Assembly (NCBI RefSeq): GCF_937951745.1
Contig: NZ_CALFBQ010000004.1
Span: forward strand, 1-64,000
DNA from: an uncultured Chloroflexus sp.
GTDB lineage: Bacteria > Chloroflexota > Chloroflexia > Chloroflexales > Chloroflexaceae
Reading direction: 5' to 3'
Length of the DNA stretch: 64,000 bases
Notes under the pieces: generated by a model
Database searches by the model: none
What the model was told of the DNA's origin: nothing
What the model saw: the letters and a program-made list of their open reading frames with translations, nothing else
Translations under genes and position numbers: made by a program
Part shown: positions 43,882 through 52,662 of the stretch, piece by piece
How positions within the stretch are numbered: position 1 is the stretch's first letter
Layout of the letters: each line of letters starts with the position of its first letter

Positions 43882-45507
43882 ATGCAATCTATCTCTGCCC
43901 CGCGGAGTGCGTTACCATCGCTACCCCCAGCTCGCGAACGGCGCGTTGATGTCTTGGTCATTGGCGCCGGCGCGGCTGGCCTGACCGCCGCATTAGCAGC
44001 CGCAGCGCGCGGCGCACAGGTTTTGGTGTTGGCCCGTGGTTCGTTGCCGGAAAGCAATTCGGCGTGGGCGCAGGGCGGCATCGCCGCTGCGCTCGATCCG
44101 GCTGACTCGCCGGGGATTCACGTTGCCGATACGCTGACTGCCGGCGCCGGTTTGTGTGACGTGGCGGCGGTGTCGGTGTTGGCTCACGAAGCGCCGGCGT
44201 TGATGCGGGAATTAGCCGAGCTTGGCGTCCCCTTTGAGCGTGATGCCGATCGGTTTGCATTGGGTTTGGAAGGCGGCCATTCGCGCCGACGCATCGTTCA
44301 CGTCGGTGATGCTACCGGCTGGGCGGTGACGCAGATGCTGATCGAGCGTGTGCGAGCGATGCCGCTGATTACCGTGTGCGAGCAAGCGCAAGCGGTTGAG
44401 TTGCTCACCGCCGGTGAGCGGGTGGTGGGGGCGTTGGTGCGGTTGGTCGGCGGCACGTGGTTGCGGGTGCTCGCTACGGCGACGGTGTTGGCCAGTGGTG
44501 GGGCTGGCGCGTTGTATGGCCTCACCAGCAATCAGCCTACGGCGCTGGGTGAAGGGATCGCGATGGCGTATCGGGCCGGCGCGGAAGTGGCCGATATGGA
44601 ATTCGTCCAGTTTCATCCTACGGTTTACCGTACTCGCGATGGGCAGGGCTTCTTGATCACCGAAGCGGCGCGGGGCGAGGGTGGCTTGCTCTATACGCCA
44701 GCGGGCCGTCGCTTTATGCCGGCCTACGATCCGCGCGCCGAATTAGCCCCGCGTGATGTAGTGACGCGCGGTATTGTCGCGGCGATGCAGGCCGAGGGGT
44801 GCGATCACGTCTTGCTCGATCTGACCCATCTCCCCGCCGATCTGATCGAACACCACTTCCCGACCATCTGTGCCCGCTTGCGGGCCGATGGGATCGATCC
44901 GGTGCGCGATCCGATCCCGGTTGCACCGGCGGCGCACTATCTGATGGGAGGTGTGCGCACCGATCTCAGCGGTGCGACTACTCTGCCCGGCCTGTTTGCT
45001 GCCGGCGAGGTGGCATGCACCGGCGTGCATGGCGCGAACCGGCTGGCGAGCAATTCGCTGCTCGAGTGTCTCGTCTTTGGCCGCCGGGCCGGCGAAGCGG
45101 CAGCATCGTATCGTGGCCGCGCTGTGCCGCCGCCTGACCCCTTGCCGGTGGCGCCCGTGGCTGTGTCGCCACCGGCTGATTGGCGCAACGCGCTAGCGAC
45201 GATCATGCGCGCGGCGGGGCCATTGCGCCACGGTGATGGCCTGCGCGCCGCCTTAGCTGCGTTGGAGGCATGGCCGGCCAGCGCCGATCTGACTGATGCT
45301 GATGCGCTCACGGCGGTTAATGCCGCCCTGACGGCGCGGCTCATCGTCGCTTCTGCCTTGCTTCGCACCGAGAGCCGTGGCGGCCATTTCCGCCTCGATT
45401 ACCCGCAGAGTGATGAGGCGTGGCGCAAGCATACCATCTTGTGCCGCGGTACATCACCGGTGTTTGTGCCTGCCATTGCGCCGGCGCCAGCGTTGGCCGC
45501 CGATTAA
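43882..45507 (+). CDS. nadB: L-aspartate oxidase
   Basis: NadB oxidises L-aspartate to iminoaspartate for NadA, with FAD. The protein has 541 residues. The FAD loop VIGAGAAGLTAA is near residue 26; the active-site region MEFVQFHPT and the HGANRLASNSLLECLVFG run of the succinate dehydrogenase/aspartate oxidase family are clear. The start at 43882 has CGGAGG upstream; an in-frame ATG at 43846 lacks a site. It begins 38 bases after nadA. The C-terminal helical domain is a little short and Ala-rich. Confidence 0.95.
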   Translation: MQSISAPRSALPSLPPARERRVDVLVIGAGAAGLTAALAAAARGAQVLVLARGSLPESNSAWAQGGIAAALDPADSPGIHVADTLTAGAGLCDVAAVSVLAHEAPALMRELAELGVPFERDADRFALGLEGGHSRRRIVHVGDATGWAVTQMLIERVRAMPLITVCEQAQAVELLTAGERVVGALVRLVGGTWLRVLATATVLASGGAGALYGLTSNQPTALGEGIAMAYRAGAEVADMEFVQFHPTVYRTRDGQGFLITEAARGEGGLLYTPAGRRFMPAYDPRAELAPRDVVTRGIVAAMQAEGCDHVLLDLTHLPADLIEHHFPTICARLRADGIDPVRDPIPVAPAAHYLMGGVRTDLSGATTLPGLFAAGEVACTGVHGANRLASNSLLECLVFGRRAGEAAASYRGRAVPPPDPLPVAPVAVSPPADWRNALATIMRAAGPLRHGDGLRAALAALEAWPASADLTDADALTAVNAALTARLIVASALLRTESRGGHFRLDYPQSDEAWRKHTILCRGTSPVFVPAIAPAPALAAD

Positions 45508-45519
45508 GAGGGGCGCGGA

Positions 45520-45538
45520 GGCGCAGCGGCGCTGCGCC
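45520..45538 (+). promoter_or_regulatory. Hairpin between nadB and nadC
   Basis: GGCGCAGC and GCTGCGCC form a perfect 8-base-pair stem with a GGC loop in the 96-base gap. No T-run follows, so it may set relative expression of nadC rather than end transcription. Confidence 0.4.
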
Positions 45539-45603
45539 CCTTCATACCCCTTTACACCCTTCTACCCTATACATCGTCGTTTATGATACGAAACGGAACT
45601 CGT

Positions 45604-46455
45604 ATGGAACTTCCCCTACAGGTTATTGATACTGTTGTCGCTCATGCGCTCGCCGAAGACATCGGCAGCGGCGATCTGACCACGCTGGCTGCAATTCCGG
45701 CGACTGCGCACATGACCGCTCATCTTGTCACCCGTGAAGCTGGAGTAATTGCCGGCTTGCCGGTGGTGGTCGCTGTCTTTCGCCAGCTTGATCCCAGTGT
45801 CAAGGTGCTGCTGCACACCGCCGATGGCGTCGCAGTTGTTGCTGGTGCTACGCTTGCCACCGTGACCGGCCCGGCCCGCAGCATCCTCAGTGGCGAACGG
45901 GTGGCGCTCAATCTGTTGCAACGCCTCAGCGGGATTGCCACCGTGACGGCCCAGTATGTGGTGGCAGTGGCCGGCACGCGGGCCCAGATTCTCGATACGC
46001 GCAAGACAACGCCGGGTTTGCGAGCGCTTGAGAAATATGCTGTCCGGATGGGCGGCGGGCGCAATCACCGGTTTGGCCTGTATGACGGCGTGATGCTCAA
46101 AGACAACCATCTGGCCATCCTTGCCGCACAAGGGATCGATCTGGCAACTGCTATTGCCCGCGTGCGCGCGCAGCTTGGGCCGATGGTGCGGCTCGAGGTT
46201 GAAGTTGAGAGCGTCGCTGATGCGATCACTGCCGCTGAAGCCGGAGCCGATCTGATCTTGCTTGATAACATGCCGCTCGACCAGCTCCGCGCAGCGGTGC
46301 AGGCGGTAGCCGGTCGTGCGCAGACCGAAGCCAGCGGCGGCGTCAATCTGCAAACGGTGCGGGCGATTGCTGAGACTGGGGTTGATTACATTTCAGTCGG
46401 GGCGCTGACCCATTCGGTGCGCGCGCTCGATATTGGGCTCGATTACGCGGCGTAA
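45604..46455 (+). CDS. nadC: Nicotinate-nucleotide diphosphorylase (carboxylating)
   Basis: NadC converts quinolinate and PRPP to nicotinate mononucleotide, completing the pathway begun by NadB and NadA. With the ATG at 45604 it has 283 residues, the usual size. LALAEDIGSGDLTT at the start, the LSGERVALNLLQRLSGIAT run, LDTRKTTPGLR and the late ETGVDYISVGALTHS are all family hallmarks with the phosphate and quinolinate contacts (R, K, H). An ACGGAA site precedes the ATG. An upstream ATG at 45583 is possible. Confidence 0.96.
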   Translation: MELPLQVIDTVVAHALAEDIGSGDLTTLAAIPATAHMTAHLVTREAGVIAGLPVVVAVFRQLDPSVKVLLHTADGVAVVAGATLATVTGPARSILSGERVALNLLQRLSGIATVTAQYVVAVAGTRAQILDTRKTTPGLRALEKYAVRMGGGRNHRFGLYDGVMLKDNHLAILAAQGIDLATAIARVRAQLGPMVRLEVEVESVADAITAAEAGADLILLDNMPLDQLRAAVQAVAGRAQTEASGGVNLQTVRAIAETGVDYISVGALTHSVRALDIGLDYAA

Positions 46456-46462
46456 TCGCAGT

Positions 46463-47539
46463 TTACTCGTCATCAGCTAGACTCTCAACCCGTAATTGCC
46501 AGAGCAACCCGCCTAACGCTGGGCCGAACCGGTCAATTAGACGCTGGCGCGTCCGACCCTCTTGGTAGCGCTGATGGGCAAAGCGCTGAATTTGCTGCTC
46601 TTCATCGCCGACGCGCAACGTTTGCATCAGTTTGAAGGAGACATCGTTGAGGCCAAAGGTGGCTGCCACATCCACCAAGCGGGCAATCGACTCATAGGGT
46701 GGTTCGAGCAAGATGGTAGCGTGCGTGTAGATGCCTTGCTCACGGGCATACGCGATCAACTTGCGGGCCTGTTCACGGCTGCTGGCTGAGTCGAACACAC
46801 TTGTCGCGGCCAGCGCAAACGTGATCGCTTCGCAGCCGGCTTGCGCCAACCGCCGGATCCGCTCTTCGTGTAGGCGGTCAAGGGCGACGGCAGCTTGCCA
46901 TTTAATGTTGAAGTGCGCGCCAATCAACTGATCGAGGAACTCATCAAGCCACTGTTCATTGATGGTGATCTCTGGTTCACAAAACAAAAGATGGCGAATG
47001 CCAACTTCTTCGACCAGAGCGCGAATCTCTTGGCAGATCTGGCGGGTTGAGCGCATCTGCCATTGGTTATGCATCCGCCAACCGATCACCACCGGCGTCT
47101 GCACCTCACCACCCGGTGCGCGCAATTCGTAATGTTCGAGCGAGAGCAAGTGGCGGGCTGGATATGGCAGTTCTTCGCCACTCTGTACGGCCAGCGTGTT
47201 GGCGCCGTCAAGCCAAGCTAATACACTGGCGGTGGCTGCTAATGCTTCACTGCCGCTGCGATGCACGAAGAGCGGCAAGATGTCGGGATAGGTTTGGTGA
47301 ATATGGGAAACGGCTTGCTCAAGAGCGTGGCTATCTTCACCGGCGATAATGACACACTGTGGTTGAAAGGTTTCCAACCGGCGCTGAATTTCTTCCCAAC
47401 TGCCCAACGGATCGAGCGCGCGATCGTAGATACGCACAATCGCGCGCCGCTGTTCGAGCGCCGCTGCTATATATGCCACCGTGAGCGGCGGAAGATGATT
47501 ATCATCTTTGCTTGGGAGTGCAATAATCGCGATCTTCAC
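46463..47539 (-). CDS. Cobalamin-binding/radical-SAM-like protein without the cluster motif
   Basis: The 358-residue product starts like B12-binding radical SAM proteins (KIAIIALPSKDDNHLPPLTVAYIAAALE...) and its second half follows the radical SAM barrel (ICQEIRALVEEVGIRHLLFCEPEITIN, AVALDRLHEERIRRLAQAGCEAITFAL). But no CxxxCxxC occurs: only four scattered Cys are visible, and the expected place reads VVIGWRMHNQ. The His of the B12 motif DxHxxG is also absent. So it is probably a non-catalytic or repurposed relative. The GTG at 47539 has GGAG upstream and overlaps the stop of a tiny ORF; the ATG at 47572 is an alternative. It is convergent with nadC, 7 bases away. Confidence 0.7.
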   Translation of the reverse strand: MKIAIIALPSKDDNHLPPLTVAYIAAALEQRRAIVRIYDRALDPLGSWEEIQRRLETFQPQCVIIAGEDSHALEQAVSHIHQTYPDILPLFVHRSGSEALAATASVLAWLDGANTLAVQSGEELPYPARHLLSLEHYELRAPGGEVQTPVVIGWRMHNQWQMRSTRQICQEIRALVEEVGIRHLLFCEPEITINEQWLDEFLDQLIGAHFNIKWQAAVALDRLHEERIRRLAQAGCEAITFALAATSVFDSASSREQARKLIAYAREQGIYTHATILLEPPYESIARLVDVAATFGLNDVSFKLMQTLRVGDEEQQIQRFAHQRYQEGRTRQRLIDRFGPALGGLLWQLRVESLADDE

Positions 47540-47646
47540 AGTGACTCCGGCCAGTGTTGTGTCGGGTAGCAAACTCTGACATAACGATAGGCGAAGGGAT
47601 GGGTCGCTAGCACACGTCGCAACTCCTTAATGGTGCAGCGAGCCAT
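47536..47646 (-). CDS. Possible 36-residue peptide coupled to the radical-SAM-like gene
   Basis: A short frame begins at ATG 47644-47646 and its stop overlaps the GTG of the downstream gene as GTGA. The translation is balanced (Arg, Tyr, Pro, Trp; contains LATHPFAYRYVRVC) and does not look random. The overlap is the arrangement used for translational coupling. The ribosome site is weak and I know no family. Confidence 0.4.
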   Translation of the reverse strand: MARCTIKELRRVLATHPFAYRYVRVCYPTQHWPESL

Positions 47647-47742
47647 CGTAACGTTTCTCTCGTTTTTGCTGGTGATCTCCTTATTGCGAAGTGTAGCATA
47701 TTTGTGGTCAGATCAATGTGACGACTTTGTCAGAAAGCGTCT

Positions 47743-49917
47743 TCACTGCGCAATGGCGCCATCATCAGTATTGGCGCTCAACGCGCGTTCGCGCTGTAAC
47801 GGCAATGAGAATGAAAAGCGGGTTCCTTTGCCTACTTCACTGTATGCGATCCAAATGTTACCGTTGTGCGCTTCGACAAACTGCTTACAGATTGCCAATC
47901 CTAGTCCTAAATGCAGCCCTTTTGAAATGCCGTTGCCGCCGCTGTAGAACGATCGGAAAACCTTGTCAAATTGTTCGGGCGGAATGCCATTGCCGGTGTC
48001 AGTGACGTGAATATGGATGTATGGGTGTTGCAATTCGGCGCTGACGGTAATCTTCCCGCCGGCAGCGGTCGCTTTGGCGGCGTTTTCGATCAGATTCACT
48101 AAGACTTGGCTAATCCGTTCTTCATCAGCCACGATATCAGGCAACTGATCGGGAACTTCCCACACCAATTCGATATCACGCTCTTTGACCTGTTGTTGCT
48201 GCTGCATACAGGGGGCAATAATTAGGTCAATCACATTGGTGCGCACTAGATTCAGCTTGAGCTGGCCGGTTTCCGATCGGTTCAGGTCAATCAATTCGGC
48301 GATCCGTTTAGCTAGCCGGCGGGCGCTGCTATCTACTTCTTGCAGAAATTCACGCTGGCGTTCATTGAGTTTCCCGATACTGTCGCTCTCTTTCAACACG
48401 ATTTTGAGGTAGCCTTGCAACGTGTTGAGCGGGTTGCGCAATTCGTGAGATACTTTAGCGATAAACTCACGGCGCTGCTGTTCCTGCATCTTTTGGCTGG
48501 TTATGTCATGTAATACCAGCACGGCAAGGCGCTTATCCGGCGAGGTGCTGACGAGGGTGCCATGAATCCGATAGTACCGTTTGTCATCATCATTGCCATC
48601 ATGCACCTCCCAGATGCGCGAGTCGCCTGCCTGATGAAGGTAGGTGGCGAAGTCGGCCAATTGGGTGGCCAACCTGCCATTGTGGGCCGCGCTTTGCGCC
48701 AAGGCCCGGCGCGCGATGGCATTGTCGAGATAGACAGCCCCTTGATCGTCGTAGACAATCAGGCCATCGGCCATGTCGTGCAACACGGTGCTGAGCATCG
48801 CCTGCTGCCGGCTCAACTCGACGTGCAGTTCGGCGTTGCGGATAGCGATCATGGCTTGAATGCTGAACGATGTCAGATGGCGTTCTTCGGCCAGCGAAAA
48901 CGCCTCTTCTTGGTGACTGACCACGCTTAACGCGCCATGCACATAGTTAGGTTGTTCAGGATCGAACAGGGGAACGCTGAGCGCAGCGCGAAACCCATAG
49001 TGAGCAAGCACGGCCCATTCTGGCCGCTGCTCGATCTCGTGTTGATCGAGCAAGATGGTGCGCTGGCTGGCAATAACAGCCTGCGCGAGCGTGTTCGCCC
49101 AATCGGCGGCATGGCGATTGGCATGCAGGATCCGGTGTTCGAGATCGGTGCGCCGTATCAGGCTCAGGGCCGCGTCATCGATCCGTTGCACTCCTAGCAT
49201 ATAAGCCAGCGAGTCGAGAATTTGACGCAAAACATCATCGAGGCTCAGTGAGCTGCTGATCGCGCGCAAACTTTCGCCAAGCGCTTCCATCCGGCGCAAC
49301 CGATCGCGCAAATCATTGTTAGACGCCTCAAGGCTGGCGACCTGTTGCTTCTGCTCGCGGCGCAGGTGTTCGTAACGCGCGCGCCATTCGCGTGCAGCTA
49401 GGTTGCGCTGGTTGCCAAACAAAATCAATGCCGCGATGGTCGCGGCACTGATGAGAAAACTGCCGAATGAAGCGAGATTGCTGAACATTCCAGAACCGGG
49501 CAGGGCCAGCATTGGGAGATCAAGGGCGAACAACAGCCCAACGAGTCCCGGTACTAGCGCTAACCACAATGAATAGAAGCGATAGCGCCATGCGCGTAGC
49601 GCGCTGATGCCCTGAATGACGACTATGGCGGGAGTTAAGCCGGCGGTGGCGATACACCAGCCGAGCGCAATGACATCACCGATCCCGGCGAACAGCAACA
49701 GCCGCCCTGTTAACGGAGCCATGCGACGGATCCAGAACAGGAACCCGATATTCACGACTGCGTAGCCGATCAGAACCCAGAGAATCGGTGGCGATAGGTC
49801 GAATTGTGTCAGCGCCCAACTCAATCCTAGTGCCGGCAACGGCAATAGGCGACGAGTGATAGTTTGAAGTTGCTCGGTATTAGACCGCATAATGGCCGGT
49901 GAGATGCCATAGTTCAC
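47743..49917 (-). CDS. Membrane histidine kinase with GAF and PAS domains
   Basis: This 724-residue kinase has six hydrophobic segments (about 25-170), a coiled coil (170-215), a GAF domain (220-370), a PAS-like domain (375-470) and HisKA with H491 in KVSHELRNPLNTL. The ATPase domain has the N-box LVNLIENAAKATA and the G-boxes DTGNGIPPEQFDKVF and GLHLGLGLAICKQFV. The GTG start overlaps the stop of the response regulator upstream (GTGA), so the pair is coupled. The ligand is unknown. Confidence 0.92.
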   Translation of the reverse strand: MNYGISPAIMRSNTEQLQTITRRLLPLPALGLSWALTQFDLSPPILWVLIGYAVVNIGFLFWIRRMAPLTGRLLLFAGIGDVIALGWCIATAGLTPAIVVIQGISALRAWRYRFYSLWLALVPGLVGLLFALDLPMLALPGSGMFSNLASFGSFLISAATIAALILFGNQRNLAAREWRARYEHLRREQKQQVASLEASNNDLRDRLRRMEALGESLRAISSSLSLDDVLRQILDSLAYMLGVQRIDDAALSLIRRTDLEHRILHANRHAADWANTLAQAVIASQRTILLDQHEIEQRPEWAVLAHYGFRAALSVPLFDPEQPNYVHGALSVVSHQEEAFSLAEERHLTSFSIQAMIAIRNAELHVELSRQQAMLSTVLHDMADGLIVYDDQGAVYLDNAIARRALAQSAAHNGRLATQLADFATYLHQAGDSRIWEVHDGNDDDKRYYRIHGTLVSTSPDKRLAVLVLHDITSQKMQEQQRREFIAKVSHELRNPLNTLQGYLKIVLKESDSIGKLNERQREFLQEVDSSARRLAKRIAELIDLNRSETGQLKLNLVRTNVIDLIIAPCMQQQQQVKERDIELVWEVPDQLPDIVADEERISQVLVNLIENAAKATAAGGKITVSAELQHPYIHIHVTDTGNGIPPEQFDKVFRSFYSGGNGISKGLHLGLGLAICKQFVEAHNGNIWIAYSEVGKGTRFSFSLPLQRERALSANTDDGAIAQ

Positions 49918-50594
49918 GGTTCAAACTTGTAGCCAAGGTTGCGTACCGTAATCACGTGGCGGGGATGATCCGGATCTTCTTCTACTTTCGTGCGTAAGCG
50001 CCGAATGTACACGGCGACAAGGTTGCTCTCGCCTTCGTAGTCGTAGCCCCAGACTTTACTCAAAATTTGGGTCACGTTCAAAATGCGGCCAGCATTTTTC
50101 ATCAAATAATACAGCAGGCGAAATTCAAGGGGGGTCAATTCAACGACGCGACCATCGGTAAAGATGACTTTGTGCTCGACCGGATCGAGCGTAATATTGC
50201 CTTGGCTGAGGCGGGTTGACGTATTCAGCATATCGGCGTTGCGCCGCCGCAAGACGGCCTCAACGCGGGCTAATAACTCCGATGGCTCATACGGTTTGAC
50301 CAAGTAGTCATCGCCGCCGATTTGCAGACCCGTCACCCGATCTTGTAGTTGCGATCGTGCCGATAGAAAGATAATGGGTACATCAGAATTGCGCCTAATC
50401 TGCCGGCAGACTTCAAAGCCATCGATCTTGGGCATCATGATGTCGAGCAGGATCAGATCGGGATTGTGCTGCTCGATGACTTGCATAATACTGGTGGCGT
50501 CGTGTGCACGGAGAACCCGGTAGCCAGCTTCCTCAAGCAGATACGAGGTTAATTTAGCGCTGGGAATGTCATCATCAACCACCAAAATATTCAT
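49914..50594 (-). CDS. OmpR/PhoB-type response regulator
   Basis: This 226-residue regulator has a receiver domain with D7, D8, D9, phosphoacceptor D51 in LILLDIMMPKIDGF and K in DDYLVKPYEP, and a C-terminal winged-helix domain (about 130-225: LTPLEFRLLYYLMKNAGRILN, VAVYIRRLRTKVE, VRNLGYKFEP). The ATG at 50594 has GGGGAGCG 7 bases upstream; the frame is open to 50642. It is the first gene of the pair with the kinase. Confidence 0.94.
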   Translation of the reverse strand: MNILVVDDDIPSAKLTSYLLEEAGYRVLRAHDATSIMQVIEQHNPDLILLDIMMPKIDGFEVCRQIRRNSDVPIIFLSARSQLQDRVTGLQIGGDDYLVKPYEPSELLARVEAVLRRRNADMLNTSTRLSQGNITLDPVEHKVIFTDGRVVELTPLEFRLLYYLMKNAGRILNVTQILSKVWGYDYEGESNLVAVYIRRLRTKVEEDPDHPRHVITVRNLGYKFEP

Positions 50595-51428
50595 GGAACG
50601 CTCCCCGTTTGATTTTAATGCGCACACCAATAGCGCCTGCATATGACAGCTTATTCATTGTACCACTTGCCGATCGCTTTGGGTAGAGTGGTAACATTAA
50701 AAACTTGTGCCTGCTCTCATGCTGCCTTCGGGAGCACACCGGCCATTGCTAAGCATGTCGTTGTAGCTTGGTATCGTCGTGCTAACTGAGCAATCATGCG
50801 GCGGAATCCTAAGGCATAGGGTTCCGCTCTCTCCGCTCGCTCCGTAGCTCTGGGGGAGCGTTGTCTGCTGATCCTATGCGCTCGCCGTAGCGAAGACGTT
50901 TTGAGGACGCTTGAGCGTTACCATGCAGATTGTCGCGGAACGTCTCGTTCTGATCGGTGCAGAGCCGTTGGTGCGCTCTCGTGTACCAAGCTCAGAGGTG
51001 ATCTCATACTACGAACTACTGATCGCCGGGTGTTGCTAGCCATTCCATTCATTCGGTTTGCCGATGCATTGGGCAACACCACCAGCAGCTTGGTGCCTGT
51101 CTGCGTTCGGGATGACCGATCCGCGCGCTCGTTCCTATTCGGCCAGACTTCTTCCGGCCAACTTCCCGTCGTCGCGGGAACAGGCTGGCCTGCGTTTGCA
51201 ATGGTAACCTCCAGCAGACATTCGTCGGCGCCATTAAGACTGAACTGCCCAGCGAGCAGATCGTTTGCGCCAACTAGCCCTATCCCGGCTTTGCCGCCGG
51301 AACGAAACCGCTCGTGCTGGGTACGAGTATGCCGCCAACATCGAAGTCGAGCGACATAGTTCTCTTTGCATCGTTTTGTTGGCGCATTTCCTCTCTGGTA
51401 TTCTGTTCAATGTACGTGGAGGTCATCA
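50595..51428. other. Decay zone with hairpins and gene debris
   Basis: No intact gene is seen in these 834 bases. At 50801-50827 GCGGAATCCTA pairs with TAGGGTTCCGC (one G-U), followed by CGCTCC/GGAGCG. From about 50930 short protein-like fragments appear in changing frames, for example PYPGFAAGTKPLVLG near 51275-51325, which suggests a decayed gene. The open 152-residue frame at 50901-51359 is probably chance. Confidence 0.5.
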
Positions 51429-52217
51429 TGATAAAGATTCTGTCTGCTCGTTGCCCTCCTATTGTGCGGTGGTGCTGTTCGCGCAGCAGCATACGCAGCC
51501 CGTGTACGCAGCCGGCTCTGTTGTCAATTCGCTGGCGAATAACACGACGAACGACACGTCACGCACTCTGCGCGAAGCGATTCTAGCGGCGAACAATACT
51601 CCGGCCAACGCCAACTGCGGCGCAGGGAGCGCCGGCAACGATACCATCACCTTCGGCGTGTTCGTCCCGCTCACGCTGATCTCGTTTCTGCCGAATATTG
51701 TGAGCGGCGCGGGATTACTGACGATTGATGGCGGCGGGAACAGCACTATCAGCGGCAATAATGCGGTGCGGGTGCTGATGGGTGATAGGGCGCCAATCTT
51801 ACCCTGCGCAACCTGACCATCGCTAATGCGAGTACTCCATTGAGCAGCGGAGGTGTGGTCAATAATGGCACATTGACGGTCAGCAACCGCACCCTCTCAG
51901 GCAATAATGCTGGTAGCGGCGGTGGCATTATCAACTTCAACAGCGGCACGCTGATGGTCGCTAATAGTACCTTTTCTGGCAATAGGGCAACCTTTGGCGG
52001 CGGTATTGACAACGCCGGTGATGTATTGACAGTGGTAAACATCACCTTTTCTGGCAATAGCGCCGCCAACAGCGGTGGTGGAATCTACAACAACTCCGGC
52101 AGCACGCTAATAGTGAATAACAGTACCTTATCTGCTGGCAGCGCCACAAACGGCGGCGGCAGGGACGGTCTCGGACTGGCCTCACAACTTCAGGGGCAGA
52201 CAGAACCTAGGGTGTAG
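51429..52217 (+). pseudogene. Decayed beta-helix surface protein (Pmp/choice-of-anchor-like)
   Basis: A signal-peptide-like run (FCLLVALLLCGGAVRAAAYA) appears in one frame near 51431-51490, then the frame changes to VYAAGSVVNSLANNTTNDTSRTLREAILAANN, typical of the start of polymorphic-membrane-protein-like surface proteins. Near 51785 the frame shifts again: GATLTLRNLTIANAST continues into GGGIINFNSGTLMVANSTFSGN repeats of a right-handed beta-helix. After about 52170 the similarity stops. So at least two frameshifts and a truncation are visible. It would have been an exported adhesin-like protein. Confidence 0.75.
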
Positions 52218-52662
52218 ATACGGTTGATAGCTTTGCAATGAGCCGTTTCACCCTCACCCCTAGTCTCTCTTCCACTGGCGCGAGAGAATGGGTGCGGCAA
52301 GAGGTTGCTGCTCGCTACGGTGTACTCTCTTCCACCGGCGCGAGAGAATGGAGCAGAGTTAAGCTTTGAGGCATTGCACAGCGATCAACCGTTGTACTCG
52401 ACCAAATTTTTGTTCGCCCCTCAACCCCCACAACGGAGGGGCAGGTCTGAAATCAGTTCGCGATAAGCATCGGGGTGGTGCCAATTACTGCCAGCGCACC
52501 GGCGACCCTTGCTGCTGGCGGTGTTTGCCGGGTTGATGCGAATGAGGCTATCGTTGAAAGTAATGAGCGTAACGATCATGACCCCGCCAACACGGCGATG
52601 GTGCATCCGGCTGATCAGTCGCGGATGGGGGGCGACGCAGAGCGTCGCCCCACGCTGATGCC
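52218..52662. other. Remnant end of the surface gene and short repeats
   Basis: Two copies of CTCTCTTCCACNGGCGCGAGAGAATGG lie at about 52265-52291 and 52325-52350. A plus-strand frame at about 52475-52620 reads VVPITASAPATLAAGGVCRVDANEAIVESNE, which resembles the ending of CARDB-like repeats and may be the detached tail of the pseudogene. Confidence 0.4.

Noticed and set aside
50901-51359. 152-residue plus-strand frame
   Set aside because: It is Arg/Ser-rich, has no ribosome site and crosses decayed fragments in other frames.
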